Origin: Enterococcus sulfureus ATCC 49903
Lineage (GTDB): Bacteria > Bacillota > Bacilli > Lactobacillales > Enterococcaceae
DNA: 64,000 nucleotides
Assembly (NCBI RefSeq): GCF_000407605.1
Contig: NZ_ASWO01000004.1
Location: 24,070-88,069, forward strand
Direction: 5' to 3'
The notes under the pieces were generated by a model. It ran no database searches, had not been told where the DNA came from, and worked only from the letters and a program-made list of their open reading frames with translations. How positions within the stretch are numbered: position 1 is the stretch's first letter; each line of letters opens with the position of its first letter. The position numbers and the translations under genes are program-made. Positions 40,799-49,986 of the stretch are shown piece after piece.

Positions 40799-43528
40799 TT
40801 AAACCAGTTTATTACACTGGTTTTTTATTTGAACCATATTGGATAATTGTTCCATTGTCTTTTGTCCATCACCTCGAGTATAGAATTTTAATCCACTAAT
40901 ACGAACATTTTTTTCATTTGCTTCAAATTCCATTTCACCTTGATTATCTGTCATATATAGGAGTAAATCTTGCTTCCATAATTCACTAATAAATCTATCC
41001 CCACTCATACCTTTTGGTTCAATAAAGATTTGAAAATAAAACTCACTATCTTCAAGGAATAAAATAAAATCAGGCTGAAAACCTTGTAAATGAGTTTCTG
41101 TGATTTCACCTTCTCGATTCATACGTGAACCATATTGATGAAGTTTTAGCTTTTCGCTCTTCGCAGATTCACGATGCATATTTTCATCCATACGAAGCAA
41201 ATACACCGATTTTTGATACTTCTCTTTCAATTCATTAACATGCGCCTTCACACGTTCTATCAACTCATATTCAAGCTTATTCACGATTGCTTTTTCGTAA
41301 ACATAAAAATCATCTTCTATTTCATAAACGGCAATTTTTTGCATCGTTTCATTAAATAAATTAGCCGTATCATATTCTGGAACACGCTTATTATAATTGG
41401 TTAAATATTCATTGATTCGATAGCCGATAAATTTATTGGTTCCTCTTTGTTTGACATAGCCTGATTTAAATTTCACTTCATATTCTTTTAAAAGTTCAAT
41501 TACAACGTTCAATATGTCATCTGGCGTGACATCAGTTGATTTATACTCTTTCGGTACAGTTAAAAATAGGTTTAATTTATTAGCATTTAACCAATTCTTT
41601 CCATAAATAAAGTCTTTCATTGATGGTAGTAATGGGATATATTTCTTTAATTGTTCAAATTGATAGAAATCCAATCGTTGAATGGCTTTCTTTATATACC
41701 TTTCATCAAGATGACCAAGACTAATTGTTTTTGTTTCATTCACCCCAACATTTGACTGGTAGGAGACCTCTCGACTGCCATAATTCAAACTACGTGAAAT
41801 ATCTATTTGATGATTGATACCATACTTATCAATCGAATCAAACCATTCATCTTCCACATCCACCACTTCATTGTAATAAATCTTTCCATTTTTATAGGCC
41901 TCTGTTTGCTTAAAGGATGACTTTACCTTAATTTCAATAGGTGGATTTTTTTTATCTTCACCTGTAGGTAAATCCATTTGTTTTAAAGAACCCACTAATT
42001 GTTTTAAATATTGTGGTTCATTCATCGTATGATAATGTAACGTTTCAAGAAAAAGTTGCTTATTGGATGGTTCGTTATCAAATCTTCTTTGATAACTTTT
42101 CTGCCCTTCTATTTCAAATGGATAATATCTAGCACCACGACCAATCAGTTGAGCTTCAGCCATAGTTGCTTTTTTATTCGTTCCTGCTTCTTTCTCTATA
42201 CGAACAATATCATACAGATTAAGAACATCCCATCCTTCCGTTAGCTTAGCTACCGCAAAAACAACACGGTAGAGATTATTCGGATTCTCTAGTGTATTCA
42301 ATGCCTGATACTGCCCTTTTTCAAGCATATTTCCACTTGTATCATTGGCATTTAAAACATTTCTACTATCAAAGTCATTCTTGATTTCTCTAATAATCTT
42401 CCCTAAATCATCTTCATTCTTCAAATAAAAATCATAAACTAGACTTAATGCTGAACTCGCATTACTATCCATTAGCTGTTGACGTTTGATAAAGGCAATC
42501 AACTCTCTCACATTAAGATTTTCAATCATTTGATTGAATATTTGATTTGCTTCCAGAGAAACAGCCACTTTGGGAGATTTAAATAGAATCACTGGTTTGA
42601 ATGTGCTGGTTACTCCTTCCGAATACGCTCGATACTTTCTAAACTGCGATAGGAGTACCACATTTAACATTTTATCTTCATCACTTGCGGACGTTTCAAT
42701 TCGTTTAACCTGCTTAGAATAGCCATCAAACATAAATTTACTTAGTGGATAGCGATAAACGACCTTATCACGATACTTATCGTAAATAACTTCCTTATCA
42801 AAATCAACGGTTGCTGTAAATTCTAAAAGAAGATTTTTTTGTTCCTGTTCGTTTCTTACATTTAAAATTTTATTAATTGCAGATTCCCATGTATTTTCGG
42901 CTTCTTTTTCAGACTTGGTACTTGCAGAATAATGATGAGCTTCATCTGCCAAAATTACAACTGGTTGACGTTCATAATCAGACAATCCCATTGTGTTTTC
43001 TTTTAATACAAATAAGTCATCTGACACCTTTTGAACAGAAGATAATTTGATATAGATGGTATTTTCTTGCTGGATTCTAGGGAAGCGTTCCACTTCTACA
43101 ATAGAAATCTGTGTACCGTCAATTTCTATCTTGTCCTGATAAAGATATTTATCACTATTTTTATTCACCAAATTATCTTTCGTTTTCATCAAAACAGAAT
43201 TCGTATTGACGGTAAATAAGAAGTTTCGATAATTATATTCTTGATAGAGGTATAAAATTAATCCCGCCATCAAGTCTGTTTTTCCCGAACCTGTTGCCAT
43301 ATTAAACAAAACATGTTGTGGGCTTGGTTTAATTTGTGTCTGAGTATAATGATAATTTCGTATCGCTTCATCTTGATAATGTCGCAGTGTGTGAAGTAGA
43401 TTGGCATTAATGTATTCAGGTATTGTATAGCCTTGGTGGGCATTAAATAAATCTTTTTCTGCTAAATTTGCTTGTTCTATCAGAGGGAAGTGGCGGATAT
43501 TAGTTTTATTTCTTTGTGCTTTTACCAT
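40799..43528 (-). CDS. Type III restriction enzyme, Res subunit
   Basis: This 909-residue protein combines an SF2 translocase and a nuclease. Walker A is FNMATGSGKTDLMAG (near residue 76), the DExH box is ILADEAHHYSAS, and motif VI is AQLIGRGARYYP. The C-terminal PDFILFLED...IFIEPKG is a PD-(D/E)xK nuclease site. With Mod it translocates on DNA and cleaves when two unmethylated head-to-head sites meet. It follows mod by two bases. Length fits the family and no frameshift is seen, so it should be active. Confidence 0.93.
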   Translation of the reverse strand: MVKAQRNKTNIRHFPLIEQANLAEKDLFNAHQGYTIPEYINANLLHTLRHYQDEAIRNYHYTQTQIKPSPQHVLFNMATGSGKTDLMAGLILYLYQEYNYRNFLFTVNTNSVLMKTKDNLVNKNSDKYLYQDKIEIDGTQISIVEVERFPRIQQENTIYIKLSSVQKVSDDLFVLKENTMGLSDYERQPVVILADEAHHYSASTKSEKEAENTWESAINKILNVRNEQEQKNLLLEFTATVDFDKEVIYDKYRDKVVYRYPLSKFMFDGYSKQVKRIETSASDEDKMLNVVLLSQFRKYRAYSEGVTSTFKPVILFKSPKVAVSLEANQIFNQMIENLNVRELIAFIKRQQLMDSNASSALSLVYDFYLKNEDDLGKIIREIKNDFDSRNVLNANDTSGNMLEKGQYQALNTLENPNNLYRVVFAVAKLTEGWDVLNLYDIVRIEKEAGTNKKATMAEAQLIGRGARYYPFEIEGQKSYQRRFDNEPSNKQLFLETLHYHTMNEPQYLKQLVGSLKQMDLPTGEDKKNPPIEIKVKSSFKQTEAYKNGKIYYNEVVDVEDEWFDSIDKYGINHQIDISRSLNYGSREVSYQSNVGVNETKTISLGHLDERYIKKAIQRLDFYQFEQLKKYIPLLPSMKDFIYGKNWLNANKLNLFLTVPKEYKSTDVTPDDILNVVIELLKEYEVKFKSGYVKQRGTNKFIGYRINEYLTNYNKRVPEYDTANLFNETMQKIAVYEIEDDFYVYEKAIVNKLEYELIERVKAHVNELKEKYQKSVYLLRMDENMHRESAKSEKLKLHQYGSRMNREGEITETHLQGFQPDFILFLEDSEFYFQIFIEPKGMSGDRFISELWKQDLLLYMTDNQGEMEFEANEKNVRISGLKFYTRGDGQKTMEQLSNMVQIKNQCNKLV

Positions 43529-43530
43529 CC

Positions 43531-45579
43531 CTACTCACCGCCTTTATAAAATTGTTTGTTAAAGCGATAGTCCTCATCAGAAATCAACTCTCGTACATTT
43601 GCATCGTCAATTTCTGAATAGTTGTAATACAGTCCATTTTTATCCAATAACTTAATCAACAAGCGTTTATTTTCATTAAACCCTTCCAGCCAATCAATTT
43701 TATCTAAGTCTGCGCGGAAAGAAATATCAGCAGGTTCCATAGTATCTGTTCCTTCTAACATACGATTGTACACGACTTTCAAGTCATCTAATGTTTTTGC
43801 ATGAATAATATCTTGTAGATAACCCATATTCTTAGGCATTAATTCTGTATAAACGAAGGAACCTCCACCTTGCCAATTTACATCTTTAGAAATACCACCT
43901 TGTTCACCAGCAATCACTTTTTGTAATCTTGAAACTGATACCTCATTGATATAATCCATTTGTTCAATGCCAATAAAACGTCTATTCATTTTCATTGCTG
44001 TTGCTTGCGTAGAGGCAGATCCCATAAAGAAATCAAGAATAATATCTTTCTCCTCACTTCCACTTGCGATAATTCGTTGTAGTAATTTCTCTGGTTTCTT
44101 ACCATTACTCAATTCAACTCCCCCTTCATTCTTAATACTACTCCAAGATATATCTTCCCAAAGGGTTCCTGCTTTTTCTGTTTTATAAGCAATGCCTTCT
44201 TCAACATAACTAGTTCCTGACAAAAAACTAATCAGACGTTTGGTTGTACCTATGAATCCAACATCGGTTACTTTCCCTTTATTTTTCCCTGAAACTGGTA
44301 CATAACGTGCGATTGTATAACCATCATCTTGGACAGCATCTCGGACTCTATCTCGAATTGAAGTTTGGGCATTTTCAGTGGTATAAATTTTATCTAAATA
44401 TTTTACATATATTTCTTCCTCTGATATATTTTCTTCTTTTGCTAACTTTGACACTGACTTTGTTTCATATCCAGTAACATCATATAACTCTATTACTTCT
44501 CCTCGTCCATCCAAGGTTTCTCCTATTTTACTTAATGTTCCCTCATTTATTAGTACATTAGAATAAGCAAAACTTTTCCCTTGCTCTTTTCGCTCTGCAA
44601 TGTATTCACTTAATAAAAACGGTTTTTGTTGAATTTTAATTTGAGCATTTTCATTAGCATAGACTAAAAGAAACTCAACATTTTTCTTCAACCGCTTATC
44701 TTCACCACCACCACTTGCACCAGACGATGCTTTTGCTTTTATAATTACTGTATTCAAATATTTAATTTGACCAAAGATAGAATCCATAAGCACTTTCAAA
44801 TAAGCGTGTTCTTTATCGTCTGTCTGAACAAATATCATTCCATCATTTGAAAGTAATTCTTTCGCTACCTCCAATCGATTCTTCATAAAAGTCAGCCATG
44901 CTGAATGATTAAATTTGTCATTATATAAAAAACTGTCACTACCTGTATTATATGGTGGATCAATGTAGATTACTTTCACTTTCCCAGCGTACTTCTCTTT
45001 AATCGCATGCAATGCGAGTAGATTATTTCCTTTAATAATCAAGTTATCTGTATCTTCATTGAATTCTGTTACCACTGAGTCGCCATTTTTATCATATCGC
45101 TTGCTGTTCACAAATATTTTCTTATCAAATAATCGATCAATCTCATCTTTTTCAATCACTTCATTTAAAAACGCATCGTCATAACTATCTTCATTATCTT
45201 CTTTTGTCATCGAAGCTGTTAGAACACCATCTTTAAATGGAAAATCTAATACTACGTCTTGACACTCCTCTAAGAATTTTCCATTAGAAGCTAATCCAAT
45301 ACGATTTTCGTATTTCGTATAACTCGTATCCCAATAATCATTATATAGAATTGCTTCCTCTAGCTGTTCAATCTGAAATAATTTTTGTCCTGCAACTTCC
45401 TTAATAAAATGCTGTTTAATAAAATCTGTTTGAAATAATTTCTCAAGCAAAGTTTCATCATAGTTTCTTAAATCTTCACTCAATTTAGATCGATTTAACT
45501 CCTCACCTACAAAATACCTATCTCCAAAATCTGCTAAAACTTTTTTTAATTCATCAAAGAGTCTTGGTTCAATTTTCAC
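43531..45579 (-). CDS. Type III DNA adenine methyltransferase, Mod subunit
   Basis: This 682-residue N6-adenine methyltransferase has the catalytic DPPYNTGSDSF motif (near residue 207) before the SAM-binding ILDFFMGSASTQATAM motif (near residue 510). This is the beta-class order typical of type III Mod proteins. The stretch between them (about 290-490) is the target recognition domain and will set the site. I see no simple sequence repeats that would allow phase variation. It is the first gene of the mod-res unit, with AGGAGG before ATG 45579. Confidence 0.93.
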   Translation of the reverse strand: MKIEPRLFDELKKVLADFGDRYFVGEELNRSKLSEDLRNYDETLLEKLFQTDFIKQHFIKEVAGQKLFQIEQLEEAILYNDYWDTSYTKYENRIGLASNGKFLEECQDVVLDFPFKDGVLTASMTKEDNEDSYDDAFLNEVIEKDEIDRLFDKKIFVNSKRYDKNGDSVVTEFNEDTDNLIIKGNNLLALHAIKEKYAGKVKVIYIDPPYNTGSDSFLYNDKFNHSAWLTFMKNRLEVAKELLSNDGMIFVQTDDKEHAYLKVLMDSIFGQIKYLNTVIIKAKASSGASGGGEDKRLKKNVEFLLVYANENAQIKIQQKPFLLSEYIAERKEQGKSFAYSNVLINEGTLSKIGETLDGRGEVIELYDVTGYETKSVSKLAKEENISEEEIYVKYLDKIYTTENAQTSIRDRVRDAVQDDGYTIARYVPVSGKNKGKVTDVGFIGTTKRLISFLSGTSYVEEGIAYKTEKAGTLWEDISWSSIKNEGGVELSNGKKPEKLLQRIIASGSEEKDIILDFFMGSASTQATAMKMNRRFIGIEQMDYINEVSVSRLQKVIAGEQGGISKDVNWQGGGSFVYTELMPKNMGYLQDIIHAKTLDDLKVVYNRMLEGTDTMEPADISFRADLDKIDWLEGFNENKRLLIKLLDKNGLYYNYSEIDDANVRELISDEDYRFNKQFYKGGE

Positions 45580-45660
45580 TATACATCCTCCTCTATTACA
45601 TTTATTTCTATAAATTCTATTTTACACTAAATCTTAATCAAAACGGACAAAAAAAGAAAT

Positions 45661-45691
45661 AAGAAAAAACGGCTGTACACCGCTTTTCCTT
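45661..45691 (-). terminator. Terminator of the unknown gene 45690-46313
   Basis: A 12-bp stem with two G-U pairs (45661-45672 with 45680-45691) is followed by T-rich sequence in the minus direction and overlaps the stop codon. It separates this gene from mod-res. Confidence 0.7.
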
Positions 45692-46313
45692 ATTCTCTCT
45701 CTTCTACATAGCTTTCCCAATTATTAAAACGGGCTATTTCTCGTAATTCTGCTCCATCAAAAAAAGATTGATTGTCATTAATTAATGAATTTATCTTATT
45801 TGCGTCATCAATTAATTCATCAATTTTTAACGTATAGTACTTAGAGAATAACGCTTCCAACATGACTTCCATCTTCTTTTCTCGAATAAATGGATGATTC
45901 TCATTAAAACATGTAACACTTTTTTGATTTTCAATCATAACATTTTGCTCTTCTGGAGTCTTATTCAAAAATTTTGAAAATTCATGTTCAATTCGATCAT
46001 TAGAATTTACTGCACTTTTATAATGGTTAGAATTTTCAATTTCTTTCAACAGTTCATCTTTCGACAAGATAATCATATAATCGAACAGTAAATCATCTAC
46101 AATCCTGTTCTTCACTTCCAAAGAGTATGCTTTTGCTATTCTTTTAGAGTAAACAGATTTTTTTTGTTCTGATGCAGGTTCATAATTATATTTTTTTATG
46201 ATTCTTTCAATTTTCTTTTTTAAAGCCGGTAACGTTCCTTCAGTTTCATCCACTTTGTACTTTTTCAAAGCCTCTTTTGCTATTTCCAAAACAGTGTATT
46301 GTTCCTCATTCAT
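45690..46313 (-). CDS. Unknown protein of the mobile element
   Basis: This 207-residue soluble protein is rich in Lys, Glu and Asn and predicted mostly helical. It begins NEEQYTVLEIAKEALKKYKV, followed by LPALKKKIERIIKKY, which could be a small helix-turn-helix or coiled domain. There are no membrane segments and no catalytic motif I recognise. It lies between mod-res and the divergent transfer genes, next to a TGTATACA palindrome. A regulator of the element or a restriction accessory protein is possible; both are guesses from position. Confidence 0.65.
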   Translation of the reverse strand: MNEEQYTVLEIAKEALKKYKVDETEGTLPALKKKIERIIKKYNYEPASEQKKSVYSKRIAKAYSLEVKNRIVDDLLFDYMIILSKDELLKEIENSNHYKSAVNSNDRIEHEFSKFLNKTPEEQNVMIENQKSVTCFNENHPFIREKKMEVMLEALFSKYYTLKIDELIDDANKINSLINDNQSFFDGAELREIARFNNWESYVEERE

Positions 46314-46413
46314 AAAAAAATACCCCCTGTGTCCTTATTTAATCAAATTATATCCCTATATACTTGCATTTTCAAACAATTTAGTCCTTTTATTGTCCGT
46401 AATTAAATTGATA

Positions 46414-46427
46414 TTATGTATACATAA
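46414..46427. promoter_or_regulatory. Perfect palindrome in the divergent control region of the element
   Basis: TTATGTATACATAA is a 14-bp perfect palindrome in the 225-base region between the divergent unknown gene and the transfer module. It is a candidate operator for the element's regulator. No clear -35/-10 pair could be assigned. Confidence 0.5.
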
Positions 46428-46538
46428 AGAGAACAGCAAACTCTCTTTTATAGTTGCAAATCAATATGGGATATCACTTATTGGTTCACTCACTGATTAT
46501 TTGCTGATAGTCAGTTCATACCGAAAGGAGTCATCATT

Positions 46539-46928
46539 ATGACAAAAACAAAGTACAACGAAGTAAAAGTAAAAGAATTAGTAGCAAATCCGGAGATTCA
46601 AACATTCCTCAAAAAAGCAGTAGAAGTTCCAACAAAAGTAATTGTTAAGTCTGTTCGTAATCCGTTTAAAAACGAAGAAACAAATGAGACAACACAAAAG
46701 GTGCATGCAGTAGCTGGTACGTCACTCGTTGATATGATGGAATTTGATTTCACTTTGGTTAATCAATCTATTGACGGTACGGAAGCAATTAACAAAGAAT
46801 TCCAAATCGTTGAATATAGTTTTGCATTAGAAGCAAATATGCGTGGTGGTAACTTTGGTGGATACTCACCAACAGGTTTGAAACTACTCATTACAAAACT
46901 AATCCCAGTCACAAACGAGGGCAAATAA
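46539..46928 (+). CDS. Conserved-type element protein (YdcP/DUF961-like?)
   Basis: This 129-residue soluble protein has ribosome site AAAGGAG before ATG 46539 and is the first gene of the rightward transfer module. It has beta-rich segments (VEVPTKVIVKSVRNPF, MMEFDFTLVNQSIDG) and a Gly-rich NMRGGNFGGYSPTGLKLLI near the end. Position and size resemble the first gene of Tn916-type modules (YdcP-like), but I cannot confirm homology. Function unknown. Confidence 0.6.
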   Translation: MTKTKYNEVKVKELVANPEIQTFLKKAVEVPTKVIVKSVRNPFKNEETNETTQKVHAVAGTSLVDMMEFDFTLVNQSIDGTEAINKEFQIVEYSFALEANMRGGNFGGYSPTGLKLLITKLIPVTNEGK

Positions 46929-46929
46929 T

Positions 46930-47463
46930 ATGAAGCATACCGTAACCGTTCGTGTTGCTAGTAATTTGATGACGTCATTGAAGATTTTTTCAATGATGTC
47001 CTCACTAGCTTTAGCAATTCTACCTATGCTTATCTATAGCAACGGCAAAGAAATCTTCCATTTAGAAGTGAATTTGTTTATGACTATTTCAATCATTGGT
47101 TTAGCCTGCTTCCTAACAACTGTTAGTATCATTTACCTTTCTTCAAGGTTCAGTCCGATTCAATCGTTGCAAATTCGGAAGAAGCTAATCTTGTTCACAG
47201 AACAGCTCACAAAGCAAACCGAAGATGGCAAGTTAAAACATTCCGTCAAATGGCATTACAAAGTAAAAGACAAAAAAATAACTATTCAATTATATTCAAA
47301 CGGACTTGTGGATGACAAACGAAAATTAGGTGGACAGCTATCAGAGTTTATTGCTGAAAACTTATTGAGTTACAAAGAAGCTTCACAATACGTCATATTT
47401 ATCTTTGGGCAATTCCCTGCTCGTTTGAATGGAAAAGAGGTATTAGAAAATGACCAATTATAA
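46930..47463 (+). CDS. Two-helix membrane protein of the transfer module
   Basis: This 177-residue protein has two hydrophobic helices (about residues 15-35 and 45-68) and a cytoplasmic domain with KWHYKVKDKKITIQLYSNGL. It starts two bases after the previous gene and overlaps the ATPase gene by 14 bases. The N-terminal membrane helices of FtsK/TcpA coupling proteins are missing from the short ATPase downstream. This protein could supply that anchor as a separate subunit, which is inference. Confidence 0.68.
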   Translation: MKHTVTVRVASNLMTSLKIFSMMSSLALAILPMLIYSNGKEIFHLEVNLFMTISIIGLACFLTTVSIIYLSSRFSPIQSLQIRKKLILFTEQLTKQTEDGKLKHSVKWHYKVKDKKITIQLYSNGLVDDKRKLGGQLSEFIAENLLSYKEASQYVIFIFGQFPARLNGKEVLENDQL

Positions 47464-48223
47464 ACCTATCCCAATTTATGATTCACTTGAATGGGATTTA
47501 ACAACAGAAGCCTGTCACACGCTTCTACTTGCTCCAAGTGGTGCAGGAAAAACAATTTTCCTAAGCTATTTATCAGCAATGCTTTTGAAGCGTGGGCATG
47601 AATTATATATTATTGATGCAAAAAATAGTTCTTTCGGTGCAACGTTCCGTAGTACAGGAATTTATACTGCTTCAAGTGCTGAGGAAATCCTTTGTTTACT
47701 GACGTCACTTGTCGAACAAATGGAGCATGACTATGAAACCCTCTATTCCACCGACCAAGTAGGACTAGACACAAATTTCTCAGATTTGAACCTGCCTGCT
47801 CACGTTCTCATTTTCGATGAAGTTCTTTCAGCACTTGAAAGTGGTGATAAGAAGCAAAAAGCTGAAATGGAACGTTTGCTTAAATTACTGGCTCTAAAAG
47901 GACGTTTAGCAGGCTATGTCATTGTACTGACTTCTCAACGTCTGTTAGCTACCGACCTGCCCAAGGCTGTAACCGAACAATGTCAGACACGATATGTGAT
48001 GGGTTCGAATATATCAGAAGAATTATTTCATATTGGAACTGGTGCCTATAAAAAAGATTTAGCAAGCTCTTATTTGGGTGATGTCGGAAAAGGTTACGCT
48101 GTTACACCTAAATTAGGTCTCAGTTATTTTGAAGCACCTTATATGAAATACAAATCGAATGATTTTCGACAGTTGATTTATCTCTTTCAAAGGAGTGGTA
48201 TGAGCGATGGCAAAAGTGATTAA
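47450..48223 (+). CDS. Short FtsK/TcpA-like ATPase
   Basis: This 257-residue ATPase has Walker A APSGAGKT (near residue 27), a hydrophobic Walker B HVLIFDEVLSAL (near 120) and an RYVMGSNISEELF segment near the end. It resembles the motor domain of FtsK/SpoIIIE/TcpA proteins but lacks the usual N-terminal membrane region (such proteins are often more than 400 residues). It would bring the nicked element DNA to a conjugation channel of a helper element. It overlaps both neighbours, so the four genes are tightly coupled. Confidence 0.8.
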   Translation: MTNYKPIPIYDSLEWDLTTEACHTLLLAPSGAGKTIFLSYLSAMLLKRGHELYIIDAKNSSFGATFRSTGIYTASSAEEILCLLTSLVEQMEHDYETLYSTDQVGLDTNFSDLNLPAHVLIFDEVLSALESGDKKQKAEMERLLKLLALKGRLAGYVIVLTSQRLLATDLPKAVTEQCQTRYVMGSNISEELFHIGTGAYKKDLASSYLGDVGKGYAVTPKLGLSYFEAPYMKYKSNDFRQLIYLFQRSGMSDGKSD

Positions 48224-48413
48224 AAGTTTCCAAGTAACCGAATTTGATGATGGTAGTATTCGTGTAATCAACTCGGACAAGCGTCAAATGGCTCGATGGT
48301 TTGCCTTAGATTACTTTGTTGATAAGCCTCAACTAGCTCAACAAGGACTTTATGTGGCTCTATTATCGCAAGACTATTATTTTAGTGCAGGCTTTCGGAA
48401 ACGGACGAAGTAG
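48207..48413 (+). CDS. Small element protein of 68 residues
   Basis: This gene overlaps the end of the ATPase gene by 17 bases and has AAAGGAG before its ATG. The protein reads KVIKSFQVTEFDDGSIRVIN, then AALDYF-like and VALLSQDYYFS segments. It has no membrane helix and no recognised family. It ends right at the origin-like hairpin region and may be a relaxosome or replication accessory factor, judged only from position. Confidence 0.62.
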   Translation: MAKVIKSFQVTEFDDGSIRVINSDKRQMARWFALDYFVDKPQLAQQGLYVALLSQDYYFSAGFRKRTK

Positions 48414-48423
48414 CCATGCTCGA

Positions 48424-48660
48424 TGCTGTTTTCCAGTATGTGACCCTGCGAACAGCACACCTTAAAGCGCTCTGAGCATGCGTGCAGTGTTTTTTGTTCG
48501 AGTGGTCGGACTTTTAGGCAGACCACTCGAACACGCTCTGCAGGCACGCATACCAGAGCGGTGTCTAGGGGTGCCCCTCGCAGGTATCGCAACAATGGGA
48601 GCATGGCTTCGAGTCAGTTTCCGTCGCTTACTTGACAAAAGGCGACGTTACGACGAAAAA
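48424..48660. other. Candidate origin of replication/transfer with large nested hairpin
   Basis: This stretch is far richer in GC than its neighbours and is non-coding. A three-tier stem covers 48468-48560: CGCTCTG/CAGAGCG outside, ATGCGTG/CACGCAT in the middle, and a perfect 13-bp stem (48495-48507 with 48521-48533) inside. Further hairpins are TGCTGTT/AACAGCA (48424-48457), AGGGGTGCCCCT (48567-48578) and CGTCGC/GCGACG (48622-48647). It lies just before the HUH initiator gene, as rolling-circle origins often do. Confidence 0.75.
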
Positions 48661-48700
48661 GCCAGTATGAGCAAGAATAAATAGAAAAATGAGGGATTTT

Positions 48701-49600
48701 ATGGAATTTAATAAAGATGATTACAAGGAACAGATATTAGAAGAATACAATCAAAAAATCGTCGATTTTGGTAATGGCATGGTTGAAATCACTGTCTATC
48801 ACGATTATCAAATACGACAATTAGGTAGTTTTAAACACAAGGGTGGTGCAACCGATAAATCAGAGATAAGTGATGAAGCACAAGAAGAACGGACAAAAAA
48901 TCAAAGCTATGCAATCAAACGGAAAATACGAGGATATGCACTGGCGAATGATTTCAAATGGTTCACAACCCTAACAATAGACCCTAAACAATATGATAGT
49001 CTCGATTACAACAGTTCAAAAGAGCTGTTATTAAAATGGTGTCGAAAAATGCGCGATAGATATGGTAATTTTGATTACTTAATTGTTCCCGAGTTACACA
49101 AAAATGGTGCTGTTCATTTCCATTCTCTACTGGGAGATATCCCAGCAAATTTTATAGAAGCAAAACATCCTAAAACAGGTGTACCACTTTTACGGAACGA
49201 GCGACAGGTATACAACTTAACTGATTGGACATATGGATTCACTGATTGTGAAGAAATTGAAGATAAAGAACGGACGGCTAGTTATTTAACAAAATACATC
49301 ACAAAAGAGTTAATGACAGACAAAGAAATGTTTCGAAAAAAGAGATATTTCAATAGCAAAGGCTTAAAGAAACCACAAATTGATTATATCAATTCAGAAA
49401 CAGATAACTTAAAAGATTTTATACCAAATTTTGGAATAGTTGAAACAAATGAGAACGGAAATAATGTTCTCGAAAAAGTTATCTATAAATTGGAAAAAGA
49501 TGCAACTGGTCAGTTAGTGCAAAAAACAAATGATTATTTAATTAAAGCAAAAAAAAATCATCTCTCAACTCCTATATCTAAGACTGATGACACTTCTTAG
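48701..49600 (+). CDS. HUH-family rolling-circle initiator/relaxase
   Basis: This 299-residue protein has the HUH endonuclease set: the strand KWFTTLTIDP, the metal motif PELHKNGAVHFHSLLG (H-x-H near residue 146) and the catalytic helix TASYLTKYITKEL (Tyr near residue 209). It should nick the element at an origin and start rolling-circle replication or transfer. ATG 48701 has GAGGGA upstream. The GC-rich hairpin region directly upstream is its probable target. Confidence 0.87.
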   Translation: MEFNKDDYKEQILEEYNQKIVDFGNGMVEITVYHDYQIRQLGSFKHKGGATDKSEISDEAQEERTKNQSYAIKRKIRGYALANDFKWFTTLTIDPKQYDSLDYNSSKELLLKWCRKMRDRYGNFDYLIVPELHKNGAVHFHSLLGDIPANFIEAKHPKTGVPLLRNERQVYNLTDWTYGFTDCEEIEDKERTASYLTKYITKELMTDKEMFRKKRYFNSKGLKKPQIDYINSETDNLKDFIPNFGIVETNENGNNVLEKVIYKLEKDATGQLVQKTNDYLIKAKKNHLSTPISKTDDTS

Positions 49601-49698
49601 ATTAAAACATACTGTTTCAATTGAGCTCAAGGCTCATTATCATTACAGAACATCGCCTGAACCCTTGTTCTTATTATAAAATGATAGGAGGTACTATT

Positions 49699-49890
49699 AT
49701 GAAAGATAATAAGCAGATGCCTTATCTCTTGACAAGAGAAACCGCTTCTCAATACCTTGGTATTGATCCAAAATCATTTGATAAATACTTCCGTCAAAGA
49801 AATGACCTAAAGCGGTTTATGATAGGGAAACAAGAACGATATACCATTTCAGATTTAAAGGAATTCATTGCTAAGAATTCTGTAAATTAA
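49699..49890 (+). CDS. xis: Excisionase (Xis)
   Basis: This 63-residue protein follows AGGAGG and starts at ATG 49699. It has an excisionase-type winged helix: YLLTRETASQYLGIDPKSFD, KYFRQR, then IGKQERYTISDLKEFIAK. Such proteins bend DNA near the att sites and turn the integrase toward excision. The integrase gene follows 96 bases later, as in Tn916-type modules. Confidence 0.85.
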   Translation: MKDNKQMPYLLTRETASQYLGIDPKSFDKYFRQRNDLKRFMIGKQERYTISDLKEFIAKNSVN

Positions 49891-49897
49891 TTACAAG

Positions 49898-49926
49898 TTG
49901 ATAGTTGACTTAAAAAAATTTATCAT
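49898..49926 (+). promoter_or_regulatory. Integrase promoter
   Basis: TTGATA (49898-49903) and TATCAT (49921-49926) are 17 bases apart, about 60 bases before the integrase ATG. GTTGA/TCAAC repeats surround it and may bind Xis or Int. Confidence 0.6.
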
Positions 49927-49986
49927 AGAGATGTAATCAAAATAGCCAGCTGTCAACTTTGTTTATACAGAAAGGAAAGTTGATAT

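Noticed and set aside
48377-48684. Short frames on both strands in the GC-rich block
   Set aside because: Their open length follows from high GC and hairpin arms; Arg- and Cys-rich translations are not protein-like.
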